This document shows positions 27,790 through 36,089 of a stretch of DNA of 64,000 bases, one piece after another. Made by a program: the position numbers and the translations under genes. Origin of the DNA: Blastococcus carthaginiensis (GTDB lineage: Bacteria > Actinomycetota > Actinomycetes > Mycobacteriales > Geodermatophilaceae); assembly GCF_030731085.1 (NCBI RefSeq), contig NZ_JASNFN010000010.1:124001-188000 (forward strand), given 5' to 3'. A model generated the notes under the pieces. It made no database searches. It was not told where the DNA came from and worked only from the letters and a program-made list of their open reading frames with translations. The number at the start of each line of letters is the position of its first letter. The first letter of the stretch is position 1.

Positions 27790-28250
27790 TGAAGGCGGCC
27801 GCTGCCGCGCTGCTCCTGGCCGGCGTCCTCCTCGGTGCCTGCGCCGGCGGTGCGGGCACCGGCGGCGACGCCGGGACCGACGGCTCGACGGCGTCGGGCG
27901 TCGGGCAGGCCGAGGACGACCTGCGGATCGAGCTGGACCGCGGGGACGGGACGCCGCCGGAGACGTGGACCCTGACCTGCGGCGCCCGCGTCGGCGGTAC
28001 CCACCCGCAGGCCGAGGCGGCGTGCAGGCACCTGGCCGGCATGTCGGAACCGTTCGCGCCGCTGCCCGAGGACCTGGTGTGCACCGAGCAGTACGGCGGG
28101 CCGCAGACCGCGTACGTCAGCGGGCGCTGGAACGGGGAACCGGTGGACCTGCAGCTGTCCCGCGTCGACGGCTGCCGGATCTCCCAGTGGGACTCGCTCG
28201 GCCCGCTCCTGCCCGTGCCGGTGGGGGAGCGGCCGGTTCCGCTTGGCTGA
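27789..28250 (+). CDS. secreted lipoprotein with subtilisin-inhibitor (SSI)-like domain
   Basis: The 153-residue product has a lipoprotein signal peptide with lipobox LLGAC (Cys18), a Gly/Thr linker, and an SSI-like domain from about residue 45. Key matches to Streptomyces subtilisin inhibitors are LTC near the start, GGTHPQAEAACRHL, the reactive-loop stretch VCTEQY, GRWNGEPVDLQLSR and GCRIS. All four cysteines of the SSI fold are present. Aligned to CPMVYDP of SSI, the P1 position would be Glu. The ATG overlaps the hisG stop by one base (TGATG), so it is probably cotranslated. A membrane-anchored protease inhibitor is inferred. Confidence 0.75.
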   Translation: MKAAAAALLLAGVLLGACAGGAGTGGDAGTDGSTASGVGQAEDDLRIELDRGDGTPPETWTLTCGARVGGTHPQAEAACRHLAGMSEPFAPLPEDLVCTEQYGGPQTAYVSGRWNGEPVDLQLSRVDGCRISQWDSLGPLLPVPVGERPVPLG

Positions 28251-28280
28251 GCGCGCCCGCATCCTCCGCCGGCGTCCGGC

Positions 28281-29288
28281 TCAGCGGACGCGGGCGGTGC
28301 GGTCCACCAGGTCGATGGCCGTGCACAGGCCCAGGGCCATGGCCCGCCCGCTGGTGGCCCCGGTGGCCAGCAGCCGCGCGATCGCCGGGGCCAGCGGGCG
28401 CTCGCCGACCAGCCCGCGGAGGACCGCGGCGTACTCGCCGCTGACCTGCCCGGCGGCGGCGTGCCGCAGGAGGGCCCGGGACAGCTCGGTGGTGCGGCCC
28501 CCGGCCAGGGAGCACACGCCGGAGGCGAAGCGCTGCGCCGCGGGGTGGCCCAGGAGCACCAGGCCGGCGATCGTGCCGGCCACGACGTCGTCACCGGCCG
28601 GCGTGAGCCCCGGGCCCAGGCCGATCAGCCGGGTGGTGGTGCGCAGGGCCGCCTCCAGGTCCGCCCGGCGCACCGCGCCGCGGAGGGCCGCCAGGGGGCC
28701 GCCGGGACCGGTGGGCAGGCCGGGCAGCGTGAAGGAGCTGTGCGGGACGCCCTCGCCGTAGAGGGCGTTGCGCAGCTGGCGGACGCCCTCGGGTAGCAGC
28801 GCGGGGCGGCCACCGGGCAGCCGGGGGCGGGGGTCCCACCAGGCGGAGGCGCTGACGGCGAGGTCGCCGACGACGATCCGCCCGCCGCCCACCTCCGCGG
28901 GTGCCCCCGCGGGGACCGCGACCAGCGGGCGCCCGTTGCCGGGGCGGAAGAGGACGCAGCCCAGCGGCAGGCGGGCGGCGTCGCTGGTGAGGACTCCGAC
29001 GACCTCGCCGCCGCCGCGCTCGCCGAGCACCTGCACGTACACCGCGGCCGGCACGCTGAGCAGCACGCGCGCGGGCCGGACCGGGCCGCGCAGCACGTCG
29101 GCCACGGCGGTGCTCGCGGCGGCGGGGACGGCGGAGGGCGTGGGGGCCACCGGCGTCGGACGGGCGGCGGCGAGCGCCGATTCCCGGGGCAGAGGGATGG
29201 TGGGAACCCCGGCCCGCGCGGCGCGGCCGCGCTGGGCGAGGTGCTCGTTCGAGCCGGTCCGGACCTCGGTGTCGTCGATCGCGCGCAT
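28281..29288 (-). CDS. DUF2877 / AllH-like protein (oxamate carbamoyltransferase subunit family)
   Basis: DUF2877 proteins include AllH (E. coli YlbF), a subunit of the AllFGH oxamate carbamoyltransferase of allantoin catabolism. The 335 residues show the family signature GLGPGLTPAGDDVVAG near residue 230, preceded by a beta-rich N-terminal half and followed by helices. No AllF or AllG partner is visible nearby, so the exact reaction is unknown. The divergent neighbour is a PucR-type purine-catabolism regulator, supporting a link to purine or allantoin nitrogen. The ATG at 29288 has GGAGG upstream; a longer frame to 29372 is less likely. Confidence 0.7.
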   Translation of the reverse strand: MRAIDDTEVRTGSNEHLAQRGRAARAGVPTIPLPRESALAAARPTPVAPTPSAVPAAASTAVADVLRGPVRPARVLLSVPAAVYVQVLGERGGGEVVGVLTSDAARLPLGCVLFRPGNGRPLVAVPAGAPAEVGGGRIVVGDLAVSASAWWDPRPRLPGGRPALLPEGVRQLRNALYGEGVPHSSFTLPGLPTGPGGPLAALRGAVRRADLEAALRTTTRLIGLGPGLTPAGDDVVAGTIAGLVLLGHPAAQRFASGVCSLAGGRTTELSRALLRHAAAGQVSGEYAAVLRGLVGERPLAPAIARLLATGATSGRAMALGLCTAIDLVDRTARVR

Positions 29289-29548
29289 GGGACGCCCTCC
29301 ACCCCGTCGGGACGGCGGAGGCCGGTGGGTCGGCGCTCCACCCTCGCCCACCCGCTCCCGAGGAGGGTGCACGGGCTCCTCACGGAGCGCCTACCATCCA
29401 GCGAGCAGGTGGAACGAGGTCGAACCTAAGCGGCGCGTCGCACGCCCTCGTATGGCGGATGTCGCCAAGAATAGGGGTCGGCGTCCGGGGACACCTGACA
29501 GGCATCTGCCGTGTGGCACCCTGGACGACGACTGGAAGGGGATGCCTT
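29289..29548. promoter_or_regulatory. divergent promoter region, DUF2877 gene / PucR regulator
   Basis: These 260 bp separate two divergent genes. I see no clear inverted repeat that I would call the PucR operator, and only weak -10-like AT-richer spots such as AGAATAG near 29468. The pucR-like GTG is preceded by GGAAGGGG (29534-29541). Confidence 0.35.
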
Positions 29549-31486
29549 GTGACACAGAGTGATGCATCGCTCATGTCGTCTACCCACGGTAATGGAACCA
29601 CCCCGTTCCGTCGTAACTGGGCGGTCGCCGAGTCGCCCCGCTCCGACCGGCGCGACGAGCGCGCCAGCTGGCAGCAGCGCATGGGTCTGACCGTCGAGGA
29701 GGCCCTCGGTCTCCCGGTCCTCGCCGGCAGCACGGTGAGCAGCGGGGCGGCCGGGCTGGGCCGGGTCATCCGCCACATGGTGGTGGACGACCCCGCCGAT
29801 CCGCTGGCCGCCGCCGGTCCCGACGTCCTCGTCGTCCTGGGCGCCCGGCTGCCGCCCGCCGACCCGGCGAGCTGCCGGGCGCTGGTCGAGCGGCTGGACG
29901 CCACGGGTACCGCCGCGCTCGCCTTCCGCCGGGTCGACGGGCCGCCGCCGCTTCCCGCCGAGGTGCTGGCCGAGGCCGAGCGCCGGGGGCTCCCGGTGCT
30001 CGCGCTGCCGCCGGCGGCCCGCCTCGACGAGATCGTCTCCGGTGTGCTGGGCGCCGTCGTCGCCAAGCAGGGCCAGGCCCTCGCGCTCTCCTCCCGGATG
30101 GACGACGAGTTCACCGAGGTCGCGCTCACCGGCGGTGGCCTGGCCGAGGTGACCCAGCGGCTGGCCGTGATGCTCGAGGGCGCCGCGGTGCTCGGCCTCG
30201 GCCCCGACCGCGAGGTCGTCACCAGCGCCGGCCCGGCCGACGACGTCGCCGAGATCAGCGACTGGCTCTGGCTCCTCGACGCCGCCGCCGACGACGAGCT
30301 GGCCGCGATGGCGCCGTCGCTGCGGTTGTCGGGGGTCCGCGCCGACCAGACGGTGGTCACGCCCGCCGACCTGGACGCCGACCTCTCGCCCGCCGACGGC
30401 ATCCTGCTCGTCCCGGGCCACCACGAGCTCCCCGGCGGCATCGGCGAGTACGCGGTGGCGCCGATCATGGCAGGCGAGCAGCGGCACGGCTGGCTGGTCG
30501 CCGTCCACCGCACCGGCGCGATGATGCTGGGCGCCGGTGGCGTGCTCGAGCGGGCCGCCGTCATCGCCGCCCTCTCGGTGATCCGCCTGCAGGCCGTGCA
30601 CTCGGTGGAGCTGCGCTTCCAGGGCGACCTGGTCCGCCGGCTGGTCGGCGGCGCGGTGGGCCACACGGAGCGGACGCTGGCCTACACCCGCTCCTTCGGG
30701 TGGCGCCTCGACGGGCCGGTCGCGGTGCTGGTGACGGCGACCGAGACCATGGCCGACGCCGCGGCGGACCCCACCCGTGCCCTCGACGTCCTCGACCGGC
30801 TCGCCGACGGCTGGCGTGCCGCCCTGGAGTCGGAGGTCGCGGGCGCGGCGGTCGCCGGGCTGGCCACCGAGATCGTGACGCTGTTGCCCCTGGACGGGCG
30901 CACCCCCGAGGAGCTGTCTGCCCTCGTCTCCGCGGTGAGCTCCCGGGTCAACGGGCGGCTGCGCCGGGTCGGCCGCGTGCTGGGGACCGGCATCGGCCGG
31001 CCCGCCGGATCGCTGTCCGAGCTCGCCGAGGCCCACCGGCAGGCCCAGCGCGCCCTCGGCGTGGGGCTGGAGATCCACGGGGCTTCGGCGGTCACCCACT
31101 TCGACCAGCTCGGCGTCTTCCGGCTGCTGTCGCTGATCCCCGACAGCACCGAGCTGCGCTCCTACGTCGACGAGGTGCTCGGCCCGCTGGCCGACGCCGT
31201 CGACGCCGACTCCGCCGATCTCCGGGAGACCCTGCGGGTGCTGCTGGAGACCAACCTCAACGTCGCGGAGTCGGCCCGGCGGCTGCACTTCCACTACAAC
31301 ACGATGCGGTACCGGATCGGGAAGCTCGAACGCATCCTGGGGCCGTTCACCACCGACCCGACGCTGCGGCTGAACCTCCTGCTGGCCCTGCACGCGGCGC
31401 GCATGCGGGGCCTGGACCAGCCTGCCCGCCCGCCGCTGGACGGCGGCATCGGCCTGCCGGACGACGGCTTCGACGCACTGCTCTGA
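29549..31486 (+). CDS. PucR family transcriptional regulator
   Basis: PucR/CdaR regulators control purine, sugar-diacid or nitrogen catabolism. The 645-residue protein begins with a PucR N-terminal domain (about 45-165: LTVEEALGLPVLAGSTVSSG), then a central GGDEF-like CdaR region (about 330-480), and ends with the PucR helix-turn-helix: ETLRVLLETNLNVAESARRL followed by HFHYNTMRYRIGKLE. The GTG at 29549 has GGAAGGGG upstream; the longer frame to 29459 is not supported. It is divergent from the DUF2877 gene, which is its likely target. It ends before a bidirectional terminator-like cassette. Confidence 0.85.
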   Translation: MTQSDASLMSSTHGNGTTPFRRNWAVAESPRSDRRDERASWQQRMGLTVEEALGLPVLAGSTVSSGAAGLGRVIRHMVVDDPADPLAAAGPDVLVVLGARLPPADPASCRALVERLDATGTAALAFRRVDGPPPLPAEVLAEAERRGLPVLALPPAARLDEIVSGVLGAVVAKQGQALALSSRMDDEFTEVALTGGGLAEVTQRLAVMLEGAAVLGLGPDREVVTSAGPADDVAEISDWLWLLDAAADDELAAMAPSLRLSGVRADQTVVTPADLDADLSPADGILLVPGHHELPGGIGEYAVAPIMAGEQRHGWLVAVHRTGAMMLGAGGVLERAAVIAALSVIRLQAVHSVELRFQGDLVRRLVGGAVGHTERTLAYTRSFGWRLDGPVAVLVTATETMADAAADPTRALDVLDRLADGWRAALESEVAGAAVAGLATEIVTLLPLDGRTPEELSALVSAVSSRVNGRLRRVGRVLGTGIGRPAGSLSELAEAHRQAQRALGVGLEIHGASAVTHFDQLGVFRLLSLIPDSTELRSYVDEVLGPLADAVDADSADLRETLRVLLETNLNVAESARRLHFHYNTMRYRIGKLERILGPFTTDPTLRLNLLLALHAARMRGLDQPARPPLDGGIGLPDDGFDALL

Positions 31487-31563
31487 CCGAGGTGCCGGTC
31501 CGCCCCACCGGCCAGGAGCGCTGAGGTCACCGTCGGCGGGAGTGCTGATCGCCGCCGGGCGCC

Positions 31564-31646
31564 GTCCTGGCTCACCTGGCGGGGTCCTGGCTCACGGTCG
31601 ACGGTGAGCCAGGACCCGGAACGATCAGGTCACCTGATCATTGCGG
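31564..31646. repeat. palindromic cassette, copy D (convergent junction pucR-like/murA-like)
   Basis: A 14-bp perfect stem, GGGTCCTGGCTCAC (31582-31595) with GTGAGCCAGGACCC (31604-31617), is followed by the 17-bp palindrome GATCAGGTCACCTGATC (31623-31639) and ATTGCGG. A partial duplicate GTCCTGGCTCAC lies at 31564-31575. The same modules occur at 56728-56814. It sits between two convergent genes and probably ends both transcripts. Confidence 0.85.
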
Positions 31647-31649
31647 GGC

Positions 31650-33194
31650 TCAGTCGCGGAAGACCTCGATGTCGGCGCCCATCTCCACCAGGCGCTCGTA
31701 CAGCTGCTCGTACCCCCGGGCGATGATGTCGACGTTGCGCAGCACCGACGTGCCCTTCGCCGCCAGCATGGCCAGCAGGATGCAGACGGCCGGACGCAGC
31801 GCGGGCGGGCAGACCACCTCGGCGGCCCGCCAGCGGGTGGGGCCGGTGGCGAGCACCCGGTGCGGGTCGAGCAGGCGGACGTCGGCGCCGAGCCGGGTGA
31901 GGTCGGAGAGGTGGATCGCCCGGTTGTCGTAGACCCAGTCGTGGATGAGCGTCGACCCCTGAGCCTGCGCGGCGATGACCGCGAAGAACGGCAGGTTGTC
32001 GATGTTCAGCCCCGGGAAGGGCATCGGGTGCACCTTGTCCAGGGGCGCCTTGAGCTCCGACGGGTGGATGGTGATGTCGGCCAGCCGGGTGTGCCCGTTG
32101 TCGGCCAGGTACTCGGCGGAGAGCTCGTAGCGCAGCCCCATCTCGGCCAGCACCGCGAGCTCCACCTCGAGGAAGTCCACCGGCGCCCGGGCCACCGTCA
32201 GCTCCGAGCCGGTGACGATGCCGGCGGTGAGCAGGCTCATCGCCTCCACCGGGTCCTCGCTGATCGTGTAGTCGACGTCGGCGTCGAGCACCGGCCGCCC
32301 ACGGACGACGAGCGTCGTCGAGCCCATGCCCTCGATGCCGACACCCAGCAGCTGCAGGTAGAGGCAGAGGTCCTGGACCATGTAGTTCGAGCTCGCGTTG
32401 CGGATGGTCGTGGTGCCGTCGGTGCGGGCCGCGGCCAGCAGCGCGTTCTCGGTGACGGTGTCCCCGCGCTCGGTCAGCACGATGGTGCGGTCGGCGGCCG
32501 CCGGGCCGTCCACCCCGACCTGGTATTCGCCGGCGTGCGCCTCGACGGCGAGACCGAACGGGCGCAGCGCGATCATGTGCGGTTGCACCGTGCGGGTGCC
32601 CAGGTCGCACCCGCCCGCGTACGGCAGCCGGAACGAGCGGGCCCGGTGCAGCAGCGGCCCCAGGAACATGATGATGCTGCGGGTGCGCCGCGCGGCGTCG
32701 GCGTCGATGCCGTCGAGGTCGAGCTCCTCGGGGACGACGAGGGTGAGGTCGTGCCCGTGCTCGTCCCACGTGGCGGCGACGCCGATGGAGCGGAGCACGT
32801 CGAGGATGCGCTCGACCTCGACGATCCGGGAGACGTTGCGCAGCGTGGTGCGGCCCCGGTTGAGCAACGACGCGCAGAGCAGGGCGACAGCGGCGTTCTT
32901 GGACGACTTCACCGCCACCCGGCCGCGCAGTGGGTGCCCACCGGTGACCCGGAGGTGCGCCGGGCCGGCCGGGCCGAGCCGGATCAGCTCGCTGTCGAGC
33001 GCGGCGGAGAGCCGCCCGAGGAACTCCAGCGTGAGGTTCTGGCTGCCCTGCTCGATGCGCGCGACGGCGCTCTGGCTGGTGCCCAGCCGTTCGGCGAGCT
33101 GCTGCTGGGTGAGGCCGCGGTGGCGGCGGGCGTCGCGGACGAGCGCCCCGATCCGCCGGACGGCCTCGTCGGCGGGCTGGTCGGTGAGCGTCAC
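31650..33194 (-). CDS. XRE-type helix-turn-helix fused to a MurA-like UDP-GlcNAc enolpyruvyl transferase
   Basis: MurA transfers enolpyruvate to UDP-GlcNAc, the first committed step of peptidoglycan synthesis. Here residues ~10-70 form an XRE helix-turn-helix (RRHRGLTQQQLAERLGTSQS, then VARIEQG), and residues ~80-510 form an EPT domain. Active-site features persist: VKSSKNAAVALL (Lys-Asn pair) and YAGGCDLGTRTVQPH with the Cys that reacts with PEP and fosfomycin. The GTG at 33194 lies 12 bp from an inverted repeat, suggesting autoregulation. It could be a catalytic paralogue or a regulator that senses cell-wall precursors. The fusion is clear; its job is inferred. Confidence 0.85.
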   Translation of the reverse strand: MTLTDQPADEAVRRIGALVRDARRHRGLTQQQLAERLGTSQSAVARIEQGSQNLTLEFLGRLSAALDSELIRLGPAGPAHLRVTGGHPLRGRVAVKSSKNAAVALLCASLLNRGRTTLRNVSRIVEVERILDVLRSIGVAATWDEHGHDLTLVVPEELDLDGIDADAARRTRSIIMFLGPLLHRARSFRLPYAGGCDLGTRTVQPHMIALRPFGLAVEAHAGEYQVGVDGPAAADRTIVLTERGDTVTENALLAAARTDGTTTIRNASSNYMVQDLCLYLQLLGVGIEGMGSTTLVVRGRPVLDADVDYTISEDPVEAMSLLTAGIVTGSELTVARAPVDFLEVELAVLAEMGLRYELSAEYLADNGHTRLADITIHPSELKAPLDKVHPMPFPGLNIDNLPFFAVIAAQAQGSTLIHDWVYDNRAIHLSDLTRLGADVRLLDPHRVLATGPTRWRAAEVVCPPALRPAVCILLAMLAAKGTSVLRNVDIIARGYEQLYERLVEMGADIEVFRD

Positions 33195-33205
33195 CGGCTC
33201 ACGTT

Positions 33206-33221
33206 ATCTCGTATCTGAGAT
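33206..33221. promoter_or_regulatory. inverted repeat, likely operator of the XRE-MurA gene
   Basis: ATCTC-N6-GAGAT (33206-33221) lies 12-27 bp upstream of the minus-strand GTG, where a core promoter would sit, and in front of the divergent epimerase-like gene. The position suits repression by the encoded XRE domain. Confidence 0.5.
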
Positions 33222-33270
33222 GAGAGCGGCACCACGCCGGGACGGTGGGCTGCACCGGCACACTGCACCC

Positions 33271-34017
33271 GTGGAGGTACTCGTCACCGGCGGCACCGGC
33301 CGCCTCGGGCAGGAACTGGTCCCGCAGCTGCGCGATGCCGGGCACCAGGTGCGGTCGATGTCCCGCCGGGGCGCCGGTCCTGGCGGGGTGCGGGGTGACC
33401 TCGCCACCGGGCGCGACCTGGCGCACGCGGTGGCGGGCGCGGAGGTCGTGGTGCACGCGGCCAGCGACCCCCGGGGGAACCCGTGGGAGGTCGACGTCGC
33501 CGGCACCCGGCGGCTGGTCGAGGCGGTCGACCGGTCCCGCCCGCCGCACCTGGTGCTCGTCTCGATCGTCGGGGTGGACCGGGTGCCCTTGTCCTACTAC
33601 CGCGCGAAGTACGCCGCCGAGCAGGTGCTGCTGGCGTCGGGGCTGCCGGTCACGCTGGTGCGGATCACCCAGTTCCACGGGTTCGTCGACGAACTGCTCG
33701 CGACGGCGCGCCGCGGGCCCCTGCTGCCGGTGCCCATGGGCTGGCGGGCGCAGCCGGTCGACGTCGCGGACGCCGCCGCCCACCTGGTCGAGGTCGTGGC
33801 CGCCGCGCCCTCGGGCGGGGTGGTGGAGCTCGGCGGCCCCGAGGAGCACTCGGTGGCCGACCTCGCGCGGGCCTGGGCGGCGGTGCGCGCGCCGGGCGCC
33901 CGGGTGATCGCCACCCCCGTGCCGGGCCGGCTCGGCGCCGCGCTGCGCGAGGGAGCGGCTGTTCCCGCGCGGGGGGCGCGCGGTCGCCGCACCTGGGCCG
34001 AGCACCTGCACGGCTGA
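33271..34017 (+). CDS. NAD(P)-binding atypical SDR / NmrA-like epimerase
   Basis: This is an atypical short-chain dehydrogenase of the NmrA/epimerase group. The 248 residues start with the nucleotide motif VTGGTGRLGQEL, followed by VVVHAASDP and a SYYRAKYAAEQVL stretch with the Tyr-x3-Lys pair. The C-terminal half is substrate-binding, and its substrate is unknown. The GTG at 33271 has no ribosome site, so it may be leaderless. It is divergent from the XRE-MurA gene and shares the 76-bp control region. Confidence 0.85.
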   Translation: MEVLVTGGTGRLGQELVPQLRDAGHQVRSMSRRGAGPGGVRGDLATGRDLAHAVAGAEVVVHAASDPRGNPWEVDVAGTRRLVEAVDRSRPPHLVLVSIVGVDRVPLSYYRAKYAAEQVLLASGLPVTLVRITQFHGFVDELLATARRGPLLPVPMGWRAQPVDVADAAAHLVEVVAAAPSGGVVELGGPEEHSVADLARAWAAVRAPGARVIATPVPGRLGAALREGAAVPARGARGRRTWAEHLHG

Positions 34018-34122
34018 GGTCTGGCGGCCGCGGGACCGCAGCGTTCCTGCCCGCATCCGCAGCTCGGGTGCCAGCCGCGTGCCACGGCCGGAAACCGCCG
34101 GAGCCCTGTCGGTGGGCGCCCC

Positions 34123-34128
34123 TAGGGT
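34123..34128 (+). promoter_or_regulatory. -10 element for leaderless EamA transporter gene
   Basis: TAGGGT at 34123-34128 ends seven bases before the GTG at 34136. No ribosome site is seen between them. Confidence 0.5.
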
Positions 34129-34135
34129 CCCGGGC

Positions 34136-35071
34136 GTGACCACCACCGCGCCCCCGGACGGCCGCACGCTGCTCGCCGTCGTCGTCACCGTGCTCGCGTG
34201 GGCATCGGCCTTCGTGGGCATCCGCGCGATCGGTGAGGACCTCTCGCCCGGCGCACTGGCGCTCGGCCGGTTGCTGGTCGGCACGCTGGTGCTGGGGCTG
34301 CTCCTCACCCGCCGGGGCTGGGTGCGCCCGACGGCCGGCGAGTGGCGGCTGCTGGCCGTCTGCGGCCTCGGCTGGTTCGCCGTCTACAACCTCGCGCTGA
34401 ACGCCGCGGAGCAGCACCTCGACGCCGGGACGACGGCGATGCTGGTCAACATCGGGCCGGTCCTCATCGCCGTGCTCGCCGGGTTGCTGCTGGGCGAGGG
34501 CTTCCCCCGGTGGCTGGTCGTCGGCCTGGCCGTGGCCTTCGGGGGTGTGCTGCTGATCGGGCTGGCGACCCGCGGCGCGGAGGCCGACCTGGTCGGCGTC
34601 GTGTTCTGCGTGGTCGCCGCGGTCACCTACGCCGTGGGCGTGGTGGCCCAGAAGCCGCTGCTGCGGCGGCTGCCGGGGCTGCAGGTCACCTTCACCGCGT
34701 GCGCCATCGGCGCGGCGGCCTGCCTGCCCTGGGCCGGGGCGCTGGTGGCCGACCTGGGCACCGCGCCCGCGGGGTCGGTCGCCGGTCTGGTGTACCTCGG
34801 CGTGGTCCCCACCGCGCTGGCGTTCAGCACGTGGGCCTACGCCCTCTCGCGCATGGACGCCGGGCGCCTCGGCGTCACGACCTACCTGGTGCCGCCGCTG
34901 GTCATCCTGCTCGGCTGGCTGCTGCTCGGCGAGACGCCGCCGCTGCTCGCCGTGGTCGGGGGCGTGGTCTGCCTGGCCGGTGTGGCGGTGTCCCGCCGGC
35001 GGTCCCGGCCGGCGCTGGTGCCGGCGGCTGGTGCGCCCGCCGCCCACGCGGGCGCGGTCGGCCGGCGGTAG
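34136..35071 (+). CDS. EamA/DMT superfamily transporter
   Basis: This is an inner-membrane exporter or permease of the drug/metabolite transporter superfamily. The 311 residues have ten hydrophobic segments arranged as two EamA repeats (about 10-140 and 155-290). Typical motifs are WASAFVGIRA in helix 1 and VPPLVILLGWLLLGETP in the second repeat. The C-terminal tail is Arg/Ala-rich and cytosolic. The substrate cannot be told. The GTG at 34136 is chosen over the frame start at 34079 because helix 1 begins soon after it and a -10 box lies just upstream. Confidence 0.9.
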   Translation: MTTTAPPDGRTLLAVVVTVLAWASAFVGIRAIGEDLSPGALALGRLLVGTLVLGLLLTRRGWVRPTAGEWRLLAVCGLGWFAVYNLALNAAEQHLDAGTTAMLVNIGPVLIAVLAGLLLGEGFPRWLVVGLAVAFGGVLLIGLATRGAEADLVGVVFCVVAAVTYAVGVVAQKPLLRRLPGLQVTFTACAIGAAACLPWAGALVADLGTAPAGSVAGLVYLGVVPTALAFSTWAYALSRMDAGRLGVTTYLVPPLVILLGWLLLGETPPLLAVVGGVVCLAGVAVSRRRSRPALVPAAGAPAAHAGAVGRR

Positions 35072-35085
35072 GCCCGCGGACGGGG

Positions 35086-35119
35086 GACCGGCGGACCCGG
35101 CGGACCGGCGGACCCGGCG
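35086..35119. repeat. two tandem copies of a 17-bp unit
   Basis: GACCGGCGGACCCGGCG occurs at 35086-35102 and 35103-35119, in the 106-bp gap between two convergent membrane-protein genes. Confidence 0.85.
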
Positions 35120-35177
35120 GTCAGCGGCCTGCGCCCCGTGCGCGACGTCCTGCGGTTCGGGCCGACGGGCTGACCGC

Positions 35178-36008
35178 TCACCCGCGCGGGCGCGGAGGGG
35201 CCCACGGGTCCTCGGGATCGGTGTCCGCGTCGTCGGCGGGCGACCCGTCGGCGCCGGTGCCGGAGCGCCCTGCGGCGGTCGCGCCGGTGCGGCGGTCGCC
35301 GCCCGCGGCGGACTCCAGGGCGGCATCGCGCGCCCGGGCCTGCTCGGCCAGCCGCGCCTGCTCGCGCTCGCGCTCGGCGCGGCGGGACGACTCCGCTGCC
35401 GCGAGGTCGCCGCCCCGCCCCAGCCACCACAGGGCGGCACCGGTCAGGGCCAGGGTGATCGGCAACGGGTAGGCGGCGGCGCGCTCCATGCCGCCCTCGC
35501 CGAGGTACCGGGTGACGCCGGTCAGGAAGAAGATCGTCCCGGCCGTCGCCACGATGCCCAGCAGCACCACGACGGTGCCCATGACCTCGGACAGCGGCCG
35601 GACGGCGTAGGCGAGGGCGACCAGCCCGAGCGCGCCGCCCGCCAGGTACAGGACGGCGCCGACGGCGTGCGCGGTGCTGTTGCCGTCGGTGGGGAAGACC
35701 CCCACCAGCAGCACGCCCAGCGCCGCGGCGCCGAGCAGCGCCGGCACCACCCGGGCCGCACCACCGCGTAGCACGGGCAGCAGCAGCAGCGCCCCGCCGA
35801 GGATCAGCGCCGCCTGGACGACGAACGAGGCGTTCATGAGCTGCCGGGCCGGGGAGTCGGCGGCACCCAGGGCGCTGATCACGTCGTCGGCCCGGGTGTA
35901 CGGGCCGGTGTAACGGGCCTGGGCCACGGCCTCGACGACGAAGAACTGCAGCGTCAGCACCCACAGGAGCGCGCCCCAGCGGAGGCGGTTGGACGTCACG
36001 GCAGCCAT
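35178..36008 (-). CDS. DUF998-type membrane protein
   Basis: This 276-residue integral membrane protein has about six hydrophobic segments (between residues ~10 and 210). The conserved SALGAADSPARQLMNASFVVQ loop and FPTDGNSTAHAVGA loop fit DUF998. Its function is not known. After residue ~215 there is a charged, Arg/Glu-rich helix (RRAEREREQARLAEQARARD), likely a coiled coil, and an acidic Pro/Asp tail; both would be cytosolic. The start is ATG at 36008. It is convergent with the EamA gene. Confidence 0.8.
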   Translation of the reverse strand: MAAVTSNRLRWGALLWVLTLQFFVVEAVAQARYTGPYTRADDVISALGAADSPARQLMNASFVVQAALILGGALLLLPVLRGGAARVVPALLGAAALGVLLVGVFPTDGNSTAHAVGAVLYLAGGALGLVALAYAVRPLSEVMGTVVVLLGIVATAGTIFFLTGVTRYLGEGGMERAAAYPLPITLALTGAALWWLGRGGDLAAAESSRRAEREREQARLAEQARARDAALESAAGGDRRTGATAAGRSGTGADGSPADDADTDPEDPWAPPRPRG

Positions 36009-36089
36009 CGTCCCAGCCGCCCGCGGTGAGCACGGACGGCGGCCGGCCGGCCGGCGGCGTCGGCGCCGCCGGCCGGGGCACCCGCGGGG

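Noticed and set aside
28281..29372. Longer start at 29372 for the DUF2877 gene
   Set aside because: The extra 28 residues are Pro/Arg/Gly-rich, and a good ribosome site precedes the ATG at 29288.
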